The translations under genes and the position numbers were made by a program. Under the pieces are notes generated by a model. It was not told the DNA's origin, did not search any database, and saw only the letters and a list, made by a program, of their open reading frames with translations. Shown here in pieces: positions 1 to 9,385 of a stretch of DNA of 64,000 bases. How positions within the stretch are numbered: position 1 is the first letter of the stretch; each line of letters opens with the position of its first letter. This DNA is from JBGPQJ01 sp963709295 (GTDB lineage Bacteria > Chloroflexota > Anaerolineae > Anaerolineales > Villigracilaceae), in the NCBI GenBank assembly GCA_963709295.1, contig CAVPVW010000005.1, forward strand, positions 186,001-250,000. The letters run 5' to 3'.

Positions 1-2
1 CT

Positions 3-1232
3 GAAAACCTTGGGATTCCAATCGTTGTCGAATCTGTAGATGTGGGCGATTTTGCCAAAGAAAATGGACTGTCCATCGAAGAAGCCGCCCGGAAATGCAG
101 GTACCAATTCCTTTTCGAAATTGCCCGAACCCGAAAGGCCAAACATGTCGCGGTGGCGCATACCGCTGACGACCAGGTCGAGACGATTCTGATGCACCTC
201 ATCCGCGGGGCAGGCCTTGGTGGATTAAAAGGTATCACTCCCGTCACCCGCCTGCCTGAATTCGATGCGGACATTCCGCTCATCCGACCCATCCTGCATC
301 TTTGGCGAAGGGATACGGAGAGCTATTGCCGCCAGTTTAACCTCGAATTTGTCCTGGATGCTTCCAACACCGATCAAACTTATTTTCGTAACCGACTCCG
401 CCATAGTCTGATCCCTGATCTCGAGACCTATAATCCACAGATTAAGAAAGCGCTGCTTCGAATGTCGCATTCGTTGCAGGACGATCATGAGATGCTGAAC
501 AGCTTCATTGATCAGGCTTGGGAGGATTTGGTTGTTGAAAAAGGCGAAGGGTATGTCGTTTTTAACCTACCTACGCTTGAGGCGACAGAGCCGGGGAAGC
601 GGAGACATTTATTTAAACGGGCGATGCACCTGCTTCGACCTGGTCTGCGCGACGTGGATCACGATGTTTTATCTCTGGCAGCAAATTTTTTGGATGACTT
701 GCCTGGCACATCCGATGCTTCGCCAAGCCGTAAAGTAGATTTGACCGGCGGAGTATATATTTACAAAGAGAATGATCGTCTGTATATCGCACAATATGAA
801 GCTGATTTACCTTCTGGAAATTGGCCACAGATTGATAGCCAGCGACCACTGCAAGCGGGGATCACTGACCTGGATAATGGCTGGCAGCTTGTCGTCGAGA
901 AAGTAATGGACGATGGGTTACTTTCTTTTGCGCAAACCAATGTAGATCCCTTCGTAGCGTGGATGGATGCCGGGAAAGCGGTAGGGGAACAAACCGTCCG
1001 TCCGGCCCAAATTGGCGATGCATTTGCGCCATTAGGCATGGACGGGCAGACAGTGAAGTTGTCTGATTTTTTTATCAACATAAAAATACCTCAGCGCGCC
1101 CGAGCAAGATGGCCGGTCCTTATGGTGGGTGATCAGATCGCGTGGATCATGGGTATTCGCCTGGCTTACCCATTTCGAGTTGAAGGAAAAACCCGGCAGG
1201 CGCTGCGGCTGCAACTAAAAAGGCTCCCATGA
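3..1232 (+). CDS. tilS: tRNA(Ile)-lysidine synthase TilS, 5'-truncated by window edge
   Basis: The enzyme converts C34 of the AUA-reading tRNA-Ile to lysidine with ATP and lysine, an essential cytoplasmic step. The frame is open to the left edge, so the N-terminal SGGxDS P-loop lies outside; the GTG at 42 is not the real start. Seen: the PP-loop ATPase continuation AHTADDQVETILMHLIRGAG (about residues 53-72 of the visible part), a helical substrate-binding middle region, and the TilS C-terminal domain with RPAQIGDAFAPLGMDG followed by KLSDFFINIKIPQRAR and a WI-G-R motif. About 409 residues are visible, consistent with a family length of about 430-480. The stop codon lies inside the shared terminator hairpin with the convergent gene. 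Identification is secure. Confidence 0.95.
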   Translation, partial: ENLGIPIVVESVDVGDFAKENGLSIEEAARKCRYQFLFEIARTRKAKHVAVAHTADDQVETILMHLIRGAGLGGLKGITPVTRLPEFDADIPLIRPILHLWRRDTESYCRQFNLEFVLDASNTDQTYFRNRLRHSLIPDLETYNPQIKKALLRMSHSLQDDHEMLNSFIDQAWEDLVVEKGEGYVVFNLPTLEATEPGKRRHLFKRAMHLLRPGLRDVDHDVLSLAANFLDDLPGTSDASPSRKVDLTGGVYIYKENDRLYIAQYEADLPSGNWPQIDSQRPLQAGITDLDNGWQLVVEKVMDDGLLSFAQTNVDPFVAWMDAGKAVGEQTVRPAQIGDAFAPLGMDGQTVKLSDFFINIKIPQRARARWPVLMVGDQIAWIMGIRLAYPFRVEGKTRQALRLQLKRLP

Positions 1233-1245
1233 TGGGAGCCTTTTG
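1217..1245. terminator. Bidirectional rho-independent terminator
   Basis: AAAAGGCTCCC, a short loop and GGGAGCCTTTT form a perfect stem with A and T runs on both sides. It contains the tilS stop codon and ends two bases from the stop of the convergent gene, so it can serve both. Confidence 0.85.
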
Positions 1246-1246
1246 A

Positions 1247-2149
1247 TCAGCTGATTTTTCCAGCCAGTTGGCGAAGTTTCATATGGACTTCCCGCCACTG
1301 AATTTTTGATACACCGAGATTCTGTCGGATCTTGTCCAGTTCGACACCGCGCATGTAATCATTCAGCGCATAAGTCCAGCGGCACATGTCGAAGGATAAA
1401 TGCTTGGTGAGACCGGCATCCTCGCCGATGTCCTCCAGCAGGTATTCGAGGCGGCGCGGAGACCAGGGGAAGAGCTGGTCCACCGGTGAATATTGGTTAA
1501 GATATTCCTGATAAGCGGGAATCCAATCTTCTGCAAGGGACAGCTTGCGTTCCTTATATCGGTTTGCGGGGCTGGGATAACGGATGAACACCAGCGGACC
1601 TCCCTGTGCATCGAGGTCAATGTGATTAATATGGATACCCAGGCATTCGCTTTTCTTAATACCGGTCGTCAGGATGAGATACAGCAACGCATACGGCCGG
1701 GCATCCGGTTTGGCCTTTCTACGGTAGCGGTCAGCTGCCAGAAGGATGGCTTCCTGCTCGGCATGACTGAGCACCTCGGGAAGCGGACTGAGCACCGACT
1801 TTTGCACCACCTTCTCAGCCGGGTCGACGAGAATGACCCCGAACTGGTGCAACCAGCGAAAATAGGATTTGATCGAGGTGATTCGGCGTGCGAGAGTTTT
1901 TGGGGAACAGGGTACGCCGCGGTCGTTTTCCATCCATTTCAAAAAGTTGTTCAGGTCATTGGTCGAGATGGCACCCAGCGACCGGTCGGGTGGAAAGAAC
2001 TGCGTCATCAACCGCACATCAGACAGGAACGCCTTGACAGTGTAGGGCGAACGTCCTTGATCGTTCAGATAGATTTCCCAGGCATTGATGGCCGGGATCA
2101 AAGGAGTTTGCGAGGTGATATGTGCTGTGCTTGAATTGCTTGGAGTCAT
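1247..2149 (-). CDS. Tyrosine-recombinase-fold (XerC/D-like) protein with degenerate active site
   Basis: The N-terminal half (INAWEIYLNDQGRSPYTVKA) is the SAM-like core-binding domain of XerC/D integrases, followed by the catalytic-domain scaffold (PYALLYLILTTGIKKSECLG). The catalytic set is largely lost when aligned by eye to XerD: the first Arg of TG-(L/M)-R is Lys (TGIKKSE), H of HxxR is Asp (FDMCRWTYA), the second His is Trp, the H/W of LGHSS is Val (LGVSK), and the nucleophile Tyr position is His (REVHMKL). The hairpin Lys (YKERK) and HxxR Arg remain. It therefore probably binds DNA without cutting it. An ATG at 2149 with AGGAGG eight bases upstream is preferred over the TTG at 2215. 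Inactivity is my inference. Confidence 0.75.
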   Translation of the reverse strand: MTPSNSSTAHITSQTPLIPAINAWEIYLNDQGRSPYTVKAFLSDVRLMTQFFPPDRSLGAISTNDLNNFLKWMENDRGVPCSPKTLARRITSIKSYFRWLHQFGVILVDPAEKVVQKSVLSPLPEVLSHAEQEAILLAADRYRRKAKPDARPYALLYLILTTGIKKSECLGIHINHIDLDAQGGPLVFIRYPSPANRYKERKLSLAEDWIPAYQEYLNQYSPVDQLFPWSPRRLEYLLEDIGEDAGLTKHLSFDMCRWTYALNDYMRGVELDKIRQNLGVSKIQWREVHMKLRQLAGKIS

Positions 2150-2315
2150 GAAGCCTCCTGATGGATTGTTCGTACACTCTTCGTATAGTTTAGTGCAAAA
2201 AAAACCAGGCGTCAAACGGTTTACGCGGTTTGTTAAGACTTTGCAATGCGCTTTTTAAAGAGAAAACACTATTATAAAAATTATCAAAATCGGAGTTTTT
2301 CAGCTTTTGATTACA

Positions 2316-3839
2316 TCAGGGAGTTAACGCGCCGGGGTCGAAACAAGGCGCGTAGTCGGAACCCACCAGGAGAATATAAGGGGCGGAGCTGTCCGGGTTG
2401 GGAGCAGAAATGAGATTAAATTCTGTAAGCCCCATGACGGCCAATATTCTGGATGTAATACTGCGGTCTTGTATGCTTGTACGATCATAGAGGTAAGTGA
2501 TAGCCTGGTCGCGGTGATCTGCAGGCGCAGTAGTCGATTCAAACCCGGCGTAGTTTAGTCTCTGTGCTGCCAATGCATCCCAGCCGTCAAACGGAGAGGC
2601 ATTGCGCACCTCTACTTTTACAGCCTCCTCGTCTGCTTCCTTCGGATGCGAGGTCATGGCTTGTTGGACCAAGATTGCGATAGCCGCATCGTTGGGAATC
2701 AGGACATACGCTCCTTCAGGCGTGATCCACGAAGCGACCGTGCCGTTCTTTTCGTTGACGTAGTAGCCCCTGATATCCGCATTGCCCAGATGCAGGCTGA
2801 TGGGCGCGAGAGAGAGCAGGTCCGTGAAGGTCAGGTCGGTCCTGACTGTTGAACTGACCTGGCTGTAAAGGTCCGGCAGGCGGCGGATGAGGTCGGCGCT
2901 CAGGGCTTTTGAATAGATGGCGCGCAGGACTTCCTGCTGCCGGCGCCCGCGGTCAAAATCGTTGGAACGTTTTCGAGAGCGGGCATACCATAAGGCGAGA
3001 TCGCCGTCCATGTTCACCACACCAGGGCCGACGGTGAAGAGCTGCCAGTTGAATTCATTTTCCGGATCCAATTCAGGGCTGATCAGGCGCCAATCGGTGT
3101 AGGGACAGAAGACTGGCACCTCCACACCCCCGATGGTGTTCACGACCTGACGAAAGCCGTCGAAGTCCACCATGGCCATGTGATCAATGGGGATTCCCAG
3201 ATTGTACTGAATCGTGTCCCGTAGAAGAGCGGAGCCTCCACCGGGATAATGGTAGAGTTCACCATACTGGTAGGCGGTGTTCAAGCGCTGCATCCCAACG
3301 GTGGGGATGTTCACCCACAAGTCCCTGGGCAGCGAAATCATCGAGACCTCACCGGTGCTCGGGCGGACGATCGCGATAACCATCGTGTCTGTTCTGAAGT
3401 ATGTACTTCCTTTTGTATCGGAGCCGAGCAGGATGAAGTTGATGGTATCACGCCCGGCGACCAGGGGCATGGCGGTCGGAATTTGTGAGAGATCGATGAT
3501 CTGACCGGGTGTGGGGAGTTGCTGCTGCGGCGTTGGTGTTGGAGATTCCGCTGGGGACGGGAATGGATTTACAGGCGATGGCAGGACTTCTTCGGTCACC
3601 GTTGGGAAGGGGGATGCGTTTTCTGCAGAATTTCCGATAAGCATGGGCTGGAACGGAGTGGGGGTGAGGGTGGCGCGCGGATGTGCGGTTATTAGATACC
3701 ATGCAGTACCGACAGCCTGAGCCTGAGCTTGATGAGTCCCGCTACAGCCAGCCAAGAACAAGGGGATGATGACCATCATCCCCCAGGTATGTCTGCGTAA
3801 CATTGCGCCGATCGGCGTTTTAAGAGTCCACGCGATCAT
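2316..3839 (-). CDS. LytR-CpsA-Psr (LCP) family lipoprotein with LytR C-terminal domain
   Basis: LCP proteins transfer undecaprenyl-linked glycopolymers to the cell wall or related acceptors outside the membrane. Seen: N-terminal hydrophobic segment ending in a lipobox (LFLAGC), a Thr/Pro/Ser-rich linker to about residue 125, the LCP domain (NFILLGSDTKGS, RTDTMVIAIV, ISLPRDLWV, DFDGFRQVVNTIGGVEV and the Arg-rich RSRKRSNDFDRGRRQQE that binds the pyrophosphate), then a LytR_C-like domain starting VKVEVRNASPFDGWDALA. It is the last gene of the operon with the LysM protein (32 bp gap) and the kinase-like protein. An in-frame ATG at 3803 would give a shorter signal peptide and is an alternative start. 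Confidence 0.88.
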   Translation of the reverse strand: MIAWTLKTPIGAMLRRHTWGMMVIIPLFLAGCSGTHQAQAQAVGTAWYLITAHPRATLTPTPFQPMLIGNSAENASPFPTVTEEVLPSPVNPFPSPAESPTPTPQQQLPTPGQIIDLSQIPTAMPLVAGRDTINFILLGSDTKGSTYFRTDTMVIAIVRPSTGEVSMISLPRDLWVNIPTVGMQRLNTAYQYGELYHYPGGGSALLRDTIQYNLGIPIDHMAMVDFDGFRQVVNTIGGVEVPVFCPYTDWRLISPELDPENEFNWQLFTVGPGVVNMDGDLALWYARSRKRSNDFDRGRRQQEVLRAIYSKALSADLIRRLPDLYSQVSSTVRTDLTFTDLLSLAPISLHLGNADIRGYYVNEKNGTVASWITPEGAYVLIPNDAAIAILVQQAMTSHPKEADEEAVKVEVRNASPFDGWDALAAQRLNYAGFESTTAPADHRDQAITYLYDRTSIQDRSITSRILAVMGLTEFNLISAPNPDSSAPYILLVGSDYAPCFDPGALTP

Positions 3840-3870
3840 TGATTTTGGATGCCCCCAAGATTATTCCTGA

Positions 3871-4617
3871 TTACGGGGGTGGGTAGGGAATGCCCGTGGG
3901 CAGATACGGCACTTCGGGAGTCAGCAAATCGGGGATGGTTATCCAGGGTGTAGGTTGAATTATGGGTAGGATGGGATAGGCGTAATAAGGCGGCACGTAA
4001 AGCCTCTGTCCCGAATATACGTAAGTGCTGTTGAGGCAATTCGCATTGACCAACTGGTTTACTGAAGTCCCAAACATCGTCGCAATTCCATAAAGTGTAT
4101 CGCCAGGTTGAACATAATAGATGACCCAGCCTGCCGGAGGACCGCAAGGTGCGCTGGATAGGCTGCTCTGAACTGACATGGGGACGAAAACTAAGGACCC
4201 CGCTTGGATAGTGCTATCCTGAAGGCAATTTCCTTCCTGGAGCATTTCTGGAGTTGTGCCATATTGAGCGGCTATTTCCTCGAGTGTTTGGTCTGGCATG
4301 ACGATGATGGGCATCCATCCTTCAGGAGTCTCACAAGAAATTACTGTTGGCGGTGTTGCAGTTTGATCGCTCATGCTTGACTCTGGAGTTTGTGTAGGTT
4401 TGGTTGAACCAGTCGACCCACCCGACCCGTCTGAACCATCTGACCCGGATTCTTCCGTGATTATGGCTAGAGTTGGTGTGGCAGACGCATCATCCTGCCC
4501 GGGAAGAAGGCTTGTCCCGTCTTGTACCATGGCAAGTGAGGCGATGCCGATTACGATCACAAGAGAGGCAAGCGCGATGATGATTGCGGAAAAAGTTTTT
4601 TTCAGGGCAGGTTTCAT
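3871..4617 (-). CDS. Membrane-anchored protein with two LysM domains
   Basis: A single N-terminal membrane segment (IIIALASLVIVIGIASLAMV) is followed by a Ser/Gly/Thr-rich spacer with SDGSDGSGGSTGSTKPT, then two LysM repeats: roughly residues 105-150 (IVMPDQTLEEIAAQYGTTPE) and 160-208 (YYVQPGDTLYGIATMFGTS), and a Pro-rich C-terminus. LysM modules bind N-acetylglucosamine-containing polymers, so the protein probably sits at the outer face of the membrane. Its ATG follows the stop of the upstream kinase-like gene with no gap, so the two are translationally coupled; the LCP gene follows. The specific ligand is not evident. Confidence 0.85.
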   Translation of the reverse strand: MKPALKKTFSAIIIALASLVIVIGIASLAMVQDGTSLLPGQDDASATPTLAIITEESGSDGSDGSGGSTGSTKPTQTPESSMSDQTATPPTVISCETPEGWMPIIVMPDQTLEEIAAQYGTTPEMLQEGNCLQDSTIQAGSLVFVPMSVQSSLSSAPCGPPAGWVIYYVQPGDTLYGIATMFGTSVNQLVNANCLNSTYVYSGQRLYVPPYYAYPILPIIQPTPWITIPDLLTPEVPYLPTGIPYPPP

Positions 4618-7059
4618 CTAGTCCACCTTCTGCTCAATTTCGGCTTTGGCTTCCGTATCCGCCTGGCTGACGGGAAGTAATACGCTGAATGTCGCGCCGA
4701 CCCCAATTTCTGAATCGACCCAGATTCGGCCGCCCTGGGCTTCGGTCAACGTTTTGGCAATGGACAAGCCCACGCCCGTATCTCCGACTCCCTGGATCAG
4801 GACGTTATCCGCCCTGTAAAGTCGCGAGAAGACACGAGAAATATCTTCGGTGGGAATCCCCCCGCCGGTGTCTGCAACCTGGATAAGGACAAAATCGTTT
4901 TCATCCTGTTTTTCAGTGCGCACGCGCAGGGTGACCGTACCCTCCACGGGAGATGCCGCGCCGGCGTTTTGAAGCAGATGGATTAGAATTTGCTGGAGAG
5001 CTTCCCGGTCGGCAAAAATATGCTCGGTGGATTTTGGCAGGTCAATGCGCAGCGTAATGTTCCGTTCGCGGAGCTGCGAGCTGGTGTACGCCATCGCATT
5101 ATCGATGATCAGGTTAAGATCGATGGCTTCCGGCTTGAGCGCCATCAACCCGGTACCGATGGTGGTGATCTGGATCAAGTCTTCGATCAGGCTGCCGATT
5201 CGTTCGGTCGATGCCTTGATGCGCTCGATGAACTTCCGCTGGAGAGCGCCGAGGATGCCGACCGATTCACCGAGCAGAAGGTCTGTATAACCGATGATGG
5301 ACGACATGGGCTGTCGTAATTCCTGGGAGATAGATGCGATCACTTCCGCCTGGTCGCTGCTCATGGAGCCGCTTGATCGTTTTTCGAGCTCGAGGACTTT
5401 CATGTTCGCTTCGGCCAGAGTATTCTGCAGCCGTGCGACTTCCCCCAGGGTCAGTTTGAGTTCCTCTTCAAGATGCCCATCTTCGGCGGCGGGCACGACC
5501 GGCTCGACTGCCATTGCACCGGTTCGAAGAGCATCGTTTTCCCTTTCAACTTCAGCCAATTGCTGCGCATACTCTTCGGCTTCCTGCTCGAGTGTTGCGA
5601 TCCTGCGCTGGGCTTCTTCATGGACCATTGCCAGAGCGATGAGCTGCTCTGCGCTTCCACGGCTTCTATCGTTTTCCATGCGGAGTTCTGCAATTTGCGC
5701 CTGGAGATCATCAATGATGGCTTGATCGAGTACAGGCAATGGAGCCGGAGCAACCGGTTCTGATTGTAGCGGGTGACCCATGTTGGCTATCATCTGTCCG
5801 CGTTCGACAATGGACATAAAGGACACCGCAATATTGGAAAGGAAGGCTTGATCGTCCGCGCTCCACAACCGGTTTGAATACGGCGACAACAGCAGGATGC
5901 TTCCGATAGGCTCATGCTCATTGGCGATCGGCACGTTCAGCAGGTGGCCGGGGCTGGCAAGTCCCAACAAATCACCTAAACCGCGCAGGTCCGAGGAGGT
6001 GCTGCTCGCAGGCAGGCGCAGTGGGCGTCCACGCTGGATGGCGTTCGCCAGCAGAGGGATAGCCTCCTTATTAAGCGGAATGCCGTCCAATTTTTCTTCT
6101 CGGATCAGGTCATAACCGCTGGCGATGACCATCTGTTTATGCTCGTTCAAGTAAATCAGGAAGGATAGATCCGCCAGCATGGACTGGGCGACTGCCCGGG
6201 TGATGTCATCGTTTATCTTACTGGGATCTGTCTCGCCAGCCAGGTCGAGCAGCGCGTGCAGCGTTTTGGCATCCGTGCTGTAGCGTCTTCGTTCGCGGAG
6301 GGGTCTCCCATCACCATCCGTAGGTTGCGCTTCCTTGGTTTCCTCGTCTATCAGGGCGGAAGACTGCCGCGGCAGGGCTTGTGTGGGGCTGGGAAAACGC
6401 TGCGGGAGGGTGAGCAGGATGGGGAAGGCTGCCATGAGCATCAGCCGGCCGAATCCCGAATAATTTCCTCCGCTGGCGGGAAAAATCAGGTCAAGCGTAA
6501 ACCCGGCAAAGATCAAAATCAGCATCGCCAGGCCGTTCTCAAAATTATTTGGGCGGCGGTAGAAGATGATTCCAATCCCAAACGCGGTTAACACCAGGAT
6601 GGCGGCGGACCAAACCGTGCTTTGAATGGTGTCATTAAACGGGACACTGGCAAATTGCTGCGAGCGGATGATCACACTCACCACCAGCGCAATTCCGTCC
6701 ACTACGCTTAAAATGATGGCACCCATATCTGCTTTTCCGGCAGGTTCGGGGAAAGCCCACAGCCAGACGATCCAGATCACGCTGAAAAAGACCACGGCCC
6801 GGTCCAGCACCGGCAGGAGCACGTTCGGGTCAACAAATCCAGTCCAGGCCAGACCCCCCATAACGAACATCGTAACCTGGGCTGCAAAAATCAGTCCAAG
6901 GCCGATGACCGTTCGTTTTGCTTGAGGGAATTCGGTGGATTTCCATTGTGCGTACGACCACCAGAGTGCACTAACTGTGCAAAACACCAGCACCATGAAA
7001 TAAACCAGGCTGCCGGAGGGGGAGGTCAGTAGGTCGAATAATTGCGTCAGAAATTCCAT
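4618..7059 (-). CDS. Membrane histidine-kinase-like protein lacking the phospho-acceptor histidine
   Basis: Residues 1-220 are six to seven hydrophobic segments, 250-430 a GAF-like domain (MLADLSFLIYLNEHKQMVIA), 450-575 a coiled coil, then a HisKA dimerisation helix and a HATPase_c domain with N box (HLLQNAGAAS), G1 (DTGGGIP), F box (FSRLYR) and G2 (GDTGVGLSIA). In the H box the sequence is SISQELRQPMSSIIGY: Gln579 (codon CAG at 5323-5325) stands where the phosphorylated His is expected, with no other His nearby. The ATP-binding half looks intact. It may act as a pseudokinase or partner of another kinase. First gene of the operon with the LysM and LCP genes, with a good promoter upstream. No response regulator is nearby. 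Confidence 0.88.
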   Translation of the reverse strand: MEFLTQLFDLLTSPSGSLVYFMVLVFCTVSALWWSYAQWKSTEFPQAKRTVIGLGLIFAAQVTMFVMGGLAWTGFVDPNVLLPVLDRAVVFFSVIWIVWLWAFPEPAGKADMGAIILSVVDGIALVVSVIIRSQQFASVPFNDTIQSTVWSAAILVLTAFGIGIIFYRRPNNFENGLAMLILIFAGFTLDLIFPASGGNYSGFGRLMLMAAFPILLTLPQRFPSPTQALPRQSSALIDEETKEAQPTDGDGRPLRERRRYSTDAKTLHALLDLAGETDPSKINDDITRAVAQSMLADLSFLIYLNEHKQMVIASGYDLIREEKLDGIPLNKEAIPLLANAIQRGRPLRLPASSTSSDLRGLGDLLGLASPGHLLNVPIANEHEPIGSILLLSPYSNRLWSADDQAFLSNIAVSFMSIVERGQMIANMGHPLQSEPVAPAPLPVLDQAIIDDLQAQIAELRMENDRSRGSAEQLIALAMVHEEAQRRIATLEQEAEEYAQQLAEVERENDALRTGAMAVEPVVPAAEDGHLEEELKLTLGEVARLQNTLAEANMKVLELEKRSSGSMSSDQAEVIASISQELRQPMSSIIGYTDLLLGESVGILGALQRKFIERIKASTERIGSLIEDLIQITTIGTGLMALKPEAIDLNLIIDNAMAYTSSQLRERNITLRIDLPKSTEHIFADREALQQILIHLLQNAGAASPVEGTVTLRVRTEKQDENDFVLIQVADTGGGIPTEDISRVFSRLYRADNVLIQGVGDTGVGLSIAKTLTEAQGGRIWVDSEIGVGATFSVLLPVSQADTEAKAEIEQKVD

Positions 7060-7102
7060 ATTCGCGTCGTTGCGATTATAGCACGGCGTAGTCCCATCAA
7101 CA

Positions 7103-7130
7103 ATTATACATCCGCCTGTACAGATGACAA
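7103..7130 (-). promoter_or_regulatory. Sigma-70-type promoter of the kinase-LysM-LCP operon
   Basis: On the minus strand TTGTCA (7130-7125), a 16-bp spacer and TATAAT (7108-7103) lie about 45 bp before the ATG at 7059. Confidence 0.6.
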
Positions 7131-7223
7131 TTCACTAAAGAAGCAAAGGGACTGGTCAAAAACTGGATGATTTTTCTCGAAATCCGCCTGTAACCGCCGT
7201 ATCCTATATTACAATGTCTCAGG

Positions 7224-8624
7224 ATGAAGGACAACCACCGGTTCGTAACCTTTTCTTCAATAATAATTCTCCTCCTCGCCTTGGCGCTTGCCCCTCCAAT
7301 GCTGACGGGCTATTTGAACCTTTCACAAGCGGAGGAATTGGCATCAACAGACCCTGGTCTCGCCGCCTTGAAATATGAGACTGCCGCGAAGCTGCTTTTA
7401 TGGCGGGAAGACCTTTGGGAACAGGCTGGACTGATGGCGCTTTTGGACGAGAACCCGGAAATGTCTCTATATTACCTGGAGCTTTCTCCAGGTTTGAGCT
7501 CGACCGGGCGACTTGCCTTGGGGGATGCCTATTACAGGTTGGGGGAAACCGAATCTGCTTTAGAGCAATGGGAAGGATTGCGCAACGATAGCCTCGGTTC
7601 TGCGCAACTGTATAACCGCCTGGGGCATGTCTATTACCAGCAGGGCAGGTATGTGCAGGCTGGTGAGGCCTTCTTAAAAGCGACCAGTTTGGACGACCTG
7701 GATGCGGATTCATTCTACATGCTGGGGTTGTTGCTTTCAGCTCAATCCCCAGAGGATGCCTTATCCCCTCTGATTCGCGCAGGTCAACTCGACCCGGCAC
7801 TTGATCCTGTCATTCAGGTGTTGCGCCGCGGATTGAACATCGCACTGCTGTCTCCGGGCAGGGCTGCCCAGCTGACAGGTGCCGGCCGGACACTCATCGC
7901 CGTAGGAGCCTGGTCCCTGGCACGGGAAGCCTTCGGAAACGCTATAGAAACAGACCCCCGATATGCCCCAGCCTGGGCGTGGCTGGGACAGGTCAAGCAG
8001 GTGTTTCAGGAAGGCGGCCTCCCGGAGCTGGACCAGGCGCTTGAGTTCGACAGGAATTCAGCCGAGATTCGTGGTCTGCGCGCAGTGTATTTCATGCGAG
8101 AGAATCGCTTTGATGAAGCCAAGGTTGAGTTTGAAGAGGCCGCCAAACTCGAACCTTTGAATCCGGATTGGCAGGTTGCTTTGGGTGATGTGGTTGCCCG
8201 GACAGGGGATGTTCCTTCTGGATTGGAACATTATCAAGCTGCCATTGATCTTTCGCCTCGCAAAGCAGAATATTGGCGTGCATTAGCGAATTTCACTGTG
8301 GACTACAATTATGGGTTACAGGAAAACGGTCTACTCGCTGCACTTCAAGCGCGGGCGTTGTCGCCCGAAGACCCTCAGGGATTGATTACACTTGGTCGAG
8401 TTTATTTCGCACTCAATGACTTTAAGACTGCCGAAAGGTTATGGCTTGACGCGTTGAAATCGGATGGTGCTCTCCCTTCGGCTCATCTATATCTGGGTGT
8501 GCTTTATCTTCAGCAAGGGGATTCTAACTCTGCGTACCGCAATCTTGTAACAGCGCTAAACCTTGACCCGGGCGGTCCCTACGGTGCTCAGGCTGGCCGC
8601 ATGCTGGATCAGTATTTCCCATGA
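7224..8624 (+). CDS. Membrane-anchored TPR-repeat protein
   Basis: An N-terminal hydrophobic segment (IIILLLALALAPPMLTGYL) is followed by tetratricopeptide-like helical repeats across the whole protein; typical repeats are YNRLGHVYYQQGRYVQAGEA, APAWAWLGQVKQVF and AHLYLGVLYLQQGDSNSAYR. TPR proteins are scaffolds; no partner can be named from the sequence. It is divergent from the kinase operon and followed 74 bp later by a lipoprotein gene on the same strand. The ATG at 7224 has only a weak Shine-Dalgarno; a TATATT/TACAAT stretch lies just upstream, so the leader is short. Confidence 0.8.
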   Translation: MKDNHRFVTFSSIIILLLALALAPPMLTGYLNLSQAEELASTDPGLAALKYETAAKLLLWREDLWEQAGLMALLDENPEMSLYYLELSPGLSSTGRLALGDAYYRLGETESALEQWEGLRNDSLGSAQLYNRLGHVYYQQGRYVQAGEAFLKATSLDDLDADSFYMLGLLLSAQSPEDALSPLIRAGQLDPALDPVIQVLRRGLNIALLSPGRAAQLTGAGRTLIAVGAWSLAREAFGNAIETDPRYAPAWAWLGQVKQVFQEGGLPELDQALEFDRNSAEIRGLRAVYFMRENRFDEAKVEFEEAAKLEPLNPDWQVALGDVVARTGDVPSGLEHYQAAIDLSPRKAEYWRALANFTVDYNYGLQENGLLAALQARALSPEDPQGLITLGRVYFALNDFKTAERLWLDALKSDGALPSAHLYLGVLYLQQGDSNSAYRNLVTALNLDPGGPYGAQAGRMLDQYFP

Positions 8625-8698
8625 ATCAATCAGACCTGCTGGATTTGTTGATAGAATTTGATTACCCGAGAGTTGATTGAAAGATTGGAGTCTACAAG

Positions 8699-9355
8699 AT
8701 GAAACGCTACCGCCTGCTGCTCCTACTTGTTATCCTTGTGTCTGCCTCTTTAGCCTGCCAATTAGCCGTCCAATTGACAGACCAGTTCAGCAGTCCGGGT
8801 GAGGCAATCTTCCGGGATGACTTTTCTCAACCCTTCAACGGTTGGCTGCGCGGCACCGAGCTGCCCAATGGTGGAATTTCCGATTATGTGGACGGTGGGT
8901 TTCGTATCTATGTCAACGAACCCAACTTTGATTATTGGAGTGTTCCAGACCTCGATTTTACGAATACCCGCATTGAAGTGGACGCGGCCAAACAGGCAGG
9001 CCCCGAGATCAATCGTTTTGGCTTGATCTGCCGGTACCAGGACGAACTGAATTTTTACTTTTTTATTGCCAGCAGCGATGGCTATTATGCAATTGGCAAG
9101 GTCAAGGATGATCAACTTTCCCTGATTGGGATGGACGAGATGCTTCCTTCAAGTGCCATCCTTTCAGGCACCGGGCTGAATCATCTGCGCGCAGATTGCA
9201 TCGACAGCCAGCTGACTTTTTTCGTGAACGGGCAACTCGCTGCCCAGGTCTTTGACACCGATTTTGCCACCGGCGATGTGGGCATTCTCGCCGGGACATT
9301 CAATGAACCCGGAGTCGATGTGGTTTTCGATAATTTTGTGGTTGTGAAACCTTGA
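8699..9355 (+). CDS. Lipoprotein with concanavalin-like (LamG/DUF1080-type) beta-sandwich
   Basis: The signal peptide ends in a lipobox (SASLAC, Cys at residue 20). The rest reads like a single jelly-roll domain of the kind found in LamG or DUF1080 proteins: FRDDFSQPFNGW near the start, a central RFGLICRYQDELNFYFFI strand pair, FVNGQLAAQVFDTDF, then a terminal GILAGTFNEPGVDVVFDNF strand set. Such domains usually bind carbohydrate or mediate surface contacts; the ligand cannot be predicted. TTGGAG lies eight bases before the ATG. It may be co-transcribed with the TPR gene. Confidence 0.75.
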   Translation: MKRYRLLLLLVILVSASLACQLAVQLTDQFSSPGEAIFRDDFSQPFNGWLRGTELPNGGISDYVDGGFRIYVNEPNFDYWSVPDLDFTNTRIEVDAAKQAGPEINRFGLICRYQDELNFYFFIASSDGYYAIGKVKDDQLSLIGMDEMLPSSAILSGTGLNHLRADCIDSQLTFFVNGQLAAQVFDTDFATGDVGILAGTFNEPGVDVVFDNFVVVKP

Positions 9356-9385
9356 TTTTATTGGTTTGGTTTTGGATGTGATCAC

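Noticed and set aside
1247..2149. Integrase as a sign of a prophage or genomic island at the left edge
   Set aside because: No attachment repeats, tRNA, phage genes or composition change nearby, and the active site is degenerate.
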